64,000 bases of DNA from Bog-473 sp963804055 (GTDB taxonomy: Bacteria > Actinomycetota > Acidimicrobiia > Acidimicrobiales > RAAP-2): positions 124,001-188,000 of the forward strand of contig CAWDOU010000005.1 in the NCBI GenBank assembly GCA_963804055.1. The letters run 5' to 3'. The notes under the pieces were generated by a model. The model was not told the origin of the DNA and searched no databases. It was given only the letters and a program-made list of their open reading frames with translations. A program made the position numbers and the translations under genes. Positions 62,205-64,000 of the stretch are shown one piece after another; the stretch's first letter is position 1, and each line of letters opens with the position of its first letter.

Positions 62205-63610
62205 GCATCTCGACCGCGCTCGTGGCGCGGACGGCCCGGGTCCTCGAGGGTCGTCTCTCACGGCGCAGCCTCATCAACCGCTCGGCCTTCGTGGGCAGCG
62301 CCATCGCCGTCGGGTCCGGCCTCGACCTGGCCCTCAAGCCGGGCACCGCCTACGGCGCCATCTGCGAGTGCGGCAATGCCGGCTGTGGCTGCGGGAGCAC
62401 GTGCTGTTCGGGGTTCTCCGAGTTCTGCTGCGCCGTCAGTGGCGCCAACTACTGCCCGGAGAACACCATCATGGGCGGCTGGTGGGTGGCGGACAACTCG
62501 TCGTACTGCGGCGGCCCCCGCTACTACATGGACTGCAATTCGAAGTGCTCGTGCGACAGCGGCTGCGGCGGAGGTTTCCCCTTCTGCGAGACGGGCTGCG
62601 ACGGGACGGGGTGCGGCTGCGGCGCGCTCGGCTGCGACTCCTATCTCACCGGGTGCCTCCAATTCCGCTACGGCCAATGCAACCAGGACGTCGCCTGCAT
62701 GGGCCGGATCGTGTGCCGGGTCGTCGCCTGCGTCCCGCCGTGGACGGTCGACCCCACCTGCACCACCGCCGTCGCCGTCGACAACGGCACCGCCGAGCAG
62801 AACGAGCCCTGCTGGACCACCGCCCCTCCGGCGCCTCCGGTGCCGCCGTGCCCCTCGCCCGCCACGAACTGCCAGGTGGTGGCGCTGGTCCCGAGCGCGG
62901 ACACCAACGGCTACGCGGTGCTGACGGCCTTCGGACGGCTCTTCGGGTACGGGGACTTCCCGAACGACGGCGACGCCTCGTCGCTCGGGCTCGATGCCCC
63001 GATTGTGGCCGCCGCGACCTGCACGACCGGCGGGTACTTCCTGGCCGCCGCCGACGGGGGGATCTTCGACTACGGCGGGGCGCCCTTCCTCGGCTCCATG
63101 GGCGGCCGTCGCCTCAACGCGCCGGTGGTCGGCATGGCGGCCACGCCGACCGGCCAGGGCTATTGGCTCGCCGCCGCCGACGGCGGGATCTTCGACTACG
63201 GCGACGCCTTCTTCTACGGGTCCATGGGAGGCCGTCGCCTCAACGCGCCGGTGGTCGGCATGGCGGCCACGCCGACCGGCCGGGGGTACTGGCTGGTGGC
63301 GTCGGACGGGGGGATCTTCACCTTCGGTGACGCCCCCTTCCTCGGCTCCATGGGCGGCCAGCACCTGAACGCTCCGGTCGTGGCCATGGCGGCCACCCCC
63401 TCGGGCCGCGGCTACTGGCTGGTGGCATCGGACGGGGGGATCTTCGCCTTCGGTGACGCCGTCTTCGACGGGTCGACCGGCAACCTCAAGCTCAACCGGC
63501 CGGTGGTGGGCATCGCCCCCTTCGGCAACGACGCCGGGTACTGGCTGGTGGCCCAGGACGGGGGGATCTTCGCCTTCGGCGGCGCGCCCTTCCTCGGATC
63601 GCCGGCGTGA
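62201..63610 (+). CDS. Tat-exported Cys-rich MauA-like protein with six C-terminal repeats
   Basis: A 469-residue exported protein. A Tat-like SRRSLINRSAF segment starts near residue 20. The domain at about 52-225 has 28 cysteines; the stretch YCPENTIMGGWWVADNSSYC, then RYYMDCNSKC, parallels the methylamine dehydrogenase light chain around its first TTQ tryptophan, and CVPPWTVDPTC could match the second. W95 and W181 are the candidate cofactor residues (inference). A Pro-rich linker leads to six repeats of about 41 residues with the core GYWLVASDGGIFAFGDAPFLGS, probably a beta-propeller. GTG start overlaps the MauE-like stop by 4 bp. Substrate unknown. Confidence 0.8.
   Translation: MSISTALVARTARVLEGRLSRRSLINRSAFVGSAIAVGSGLDLALKPGTAYGAICECGNAGCGCGSTCCSGFSEFCCAVSGANYCPENTIMGGWWVADNSSYCGGPRYYMDCNSKCSCDSGCGGGFPFCETGCDGTGCGCGALGCDSYLTGCLQFRYGQCNQDVACMGRIVCRVVACVPPWTVDPTCTTAVAVDNGTAEQNEPCWTTAPPAPPVPPCPSPATNCQVVALVPSADTNGYAVLTAFGRLFGYGDFPNDGDASSLGLDAPIVAAATCTTGGYFLAAADGGIFDYGGAPFLGSMGGRRLNAPVVGMAATPTGQGYWLAAADGGIFDYGDAFFYGSMGGRRLNAPVVGMAATPTGRGYWLVASDGGIFTFGDAPFLGSMGGQHLNAPVVAMAATPSGRGYWLVASDGGIFAFGDAVFDGSTGNLKLNRPVVGIAPFGNDAGYWLVAQDGGIFAFGGAPFLGSPA
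62899..63604 (+). repeat. Six tandem repeats encoding GYWLVASDGG units
   Basis: About 123-bp units in frame with the gene. The second and third units are nearly identical at DNA level (around 63090-63160 and 63215-63285), and the first and last are more diverged. The unit is shared with the secreted protein gene at 18418-20727. Confidence 0.85.
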
Positions 63611-63626
63611 GAGAGAGGAGGAACCC

Positions 63627-64000
63627 GTGCACGCGCTCGTGACCATCTGCGCGGTGGTCGTCACCGTGGCCGCCGCGGCCCGCTCGACGTGGTCGCCCTG
63701 CGGCATCTCCATGCTGGCCACGGTCACGCCGCTGGCCGAACAGGCCAGGGGCCACCGCTTCCGCTCCACTGCTGCCTGGTTCGTTGCGGGCGGGGCGGCG
63801 GGCGGGGCGACGCTCGGTCTCCTCCTGGCCGCACTGGCCCTGGGCGTGCGGGCCGCCGCGCCGTCGGCGGCGGCGGTCGCCGTGGCAGCCTGCGCCGCCG
63901 CCACCCTCGCTGCGGCCTCCGATACCCGTCTCGGCGGCTTCCGCCTGCCCTTCCACTCCCGACAGGTCAACGAGCGCTGGCTCGACCGGTTCCGCCCCTG
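63627..64000 (+). CDS. SPCG-motif membrane protein, 3'-truncated by window edge
   Basis: GTG 63627 with GAGGAGG 5 nt upstream opens a frame that runs off the window; 124 residues are visible. At least three hydrophobic segments are present (about 1-18, 47-75, 78-98). The segment TWSPCGISML near residue 21 resembles the Cys-Pro motif at the first helix of CcdA/DsbD electron carriers, though here the order is Pro-Cys-Gly. It follows the Cys-rich exported protein by 16 nt, so a role in passing electrons or oxidising equivalents across the membrane for that protein is likely but unproven. Confidence 0.65.
   Translation, partial: MHALVTICAVVVTVAAAARSTWSPCGISMLATVTPLAEQARGHRFRSTAAWFVAGGAAGGATLGLLLAALALGVRAAAPSAAAVAVAACAAATLAAASDTRLGGFRLPFHSRQVNERWLDRFRP

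Noticed and set aside
1..64000. tRNA, rRNA, transposase, integrase or attachment sites
   Set aside because: None could be recognised on either strand by eye; a covariance-model scan for tRNA and small RNAs would be needed to exclude them formally.

Overview
The window reads as a high-GC actinobacterial chromosome segment, most likely from an Acidimicrobiia-type lineage. The support is indirect: strong G/C bias at third codon positions, frequent GTG starts and 4-bp ATGA/GTGA gene overlaps, a WS/DGAT acyltransferase, an LLM-type flavin oxidoreductase, a split bacterial NHEJ system, and two secreted proteins built on GYWLVASDGG repeats, which I associate with Acidimicrobiia. I see no rRNA, tRNA, CRISPR array, insertion sequence or prophage. 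The DNA looks like ordinary chromosome with several accessory clusters.

Layout. 0-9 kb: a truncated polyprenyl diphosphate synthase, a SAM methyltransferase, a uridine-kinase-like P-loop kinase, a class B penicillin-binding protein, a DUF402 protein, a secreted nucleoside-hydrolase-like protein, a GNAT acetyltransferase and a polytopic GT-C-like membrane protein. 9-18 kb: a redox cluster (nitronate monooxygenase, DUF3237, FAD monooxygenase, SDR, LLM oxidoreductase, glycosyltransferase, DAP-dehydrogenase-like protein) followed by a GH36 alpha-galactosidase. 18-28 kb: a large secreted repeat protein, a secreted Met/His-bearing protein with a duplicated membrane partner, a Tat/lipoprotein amidohydrolase, a GAF-GGDEF diguanylate cyclase, a poly-Thr lipoprotein and a TauD dioxygenase. 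28-42.5 kb: transport. This holds an FtsX/LolD-type exporter, then a compact branched-chain-amino-acid-type importer made of three fused genes (LivH-LivM, MFS-LivF-LivG, binding protein), then an ABC-2 exporter in one operon with its own histidine kinase and NarL regulator. 42.5-54 kb: patatin and WS/DGAT lipid genes, PPOX and DUF2505 proteins, an OmpR regulator, a Bcp peroxiredoxin, an SDR, an MFS exporter, a PIG-L deacetylase, and an APC permease / M24 peptidase / XRE-cupin regulator group. 54-58 kb: a universal stress protein and a split LigD-like NHEJ operon (polymerase domain, HhH-PHP protein, ligase domain). 58-60 kb: a class II aldolase and an amidohydrolase. 60.4-64 kb: a methylamine-dehydrogenase-like maturation cluster (MauD-like thioredoxin, MauE-like membrane protein, Cys-rich Tat-exported MauA-like protein fused to six repeats, SPCG membrane protein), cut by the window end.

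The most interesting region is the 3' end (60.4-64 kb). There, thiol-redox membrane proteins sit in one operon with an exported 28-cysteine protein that resembles a methylamine dehydrogenase light chain and carries a C-terminal six-repeat module. The HhH-PHP protein inside the NHEJ operon and the MFS-ABC-ABC fusion are next.

Three genes (21.8-22.8 kb, 28.2-30.7 kb, 49.9-50.6 kb) each carry what looks like a single-base frame change near the 3' end. One of these creates a spurious permease-dioxygenase fusion frame. They could be assembly errors or real lesions and should be checked on reads. Three genes have no ATG/GTG/TTG start that covers the conserved N-terminus and appear to start at CTG; two of these have a GAAGG Shine-Dalgarno 9 nt upstream.
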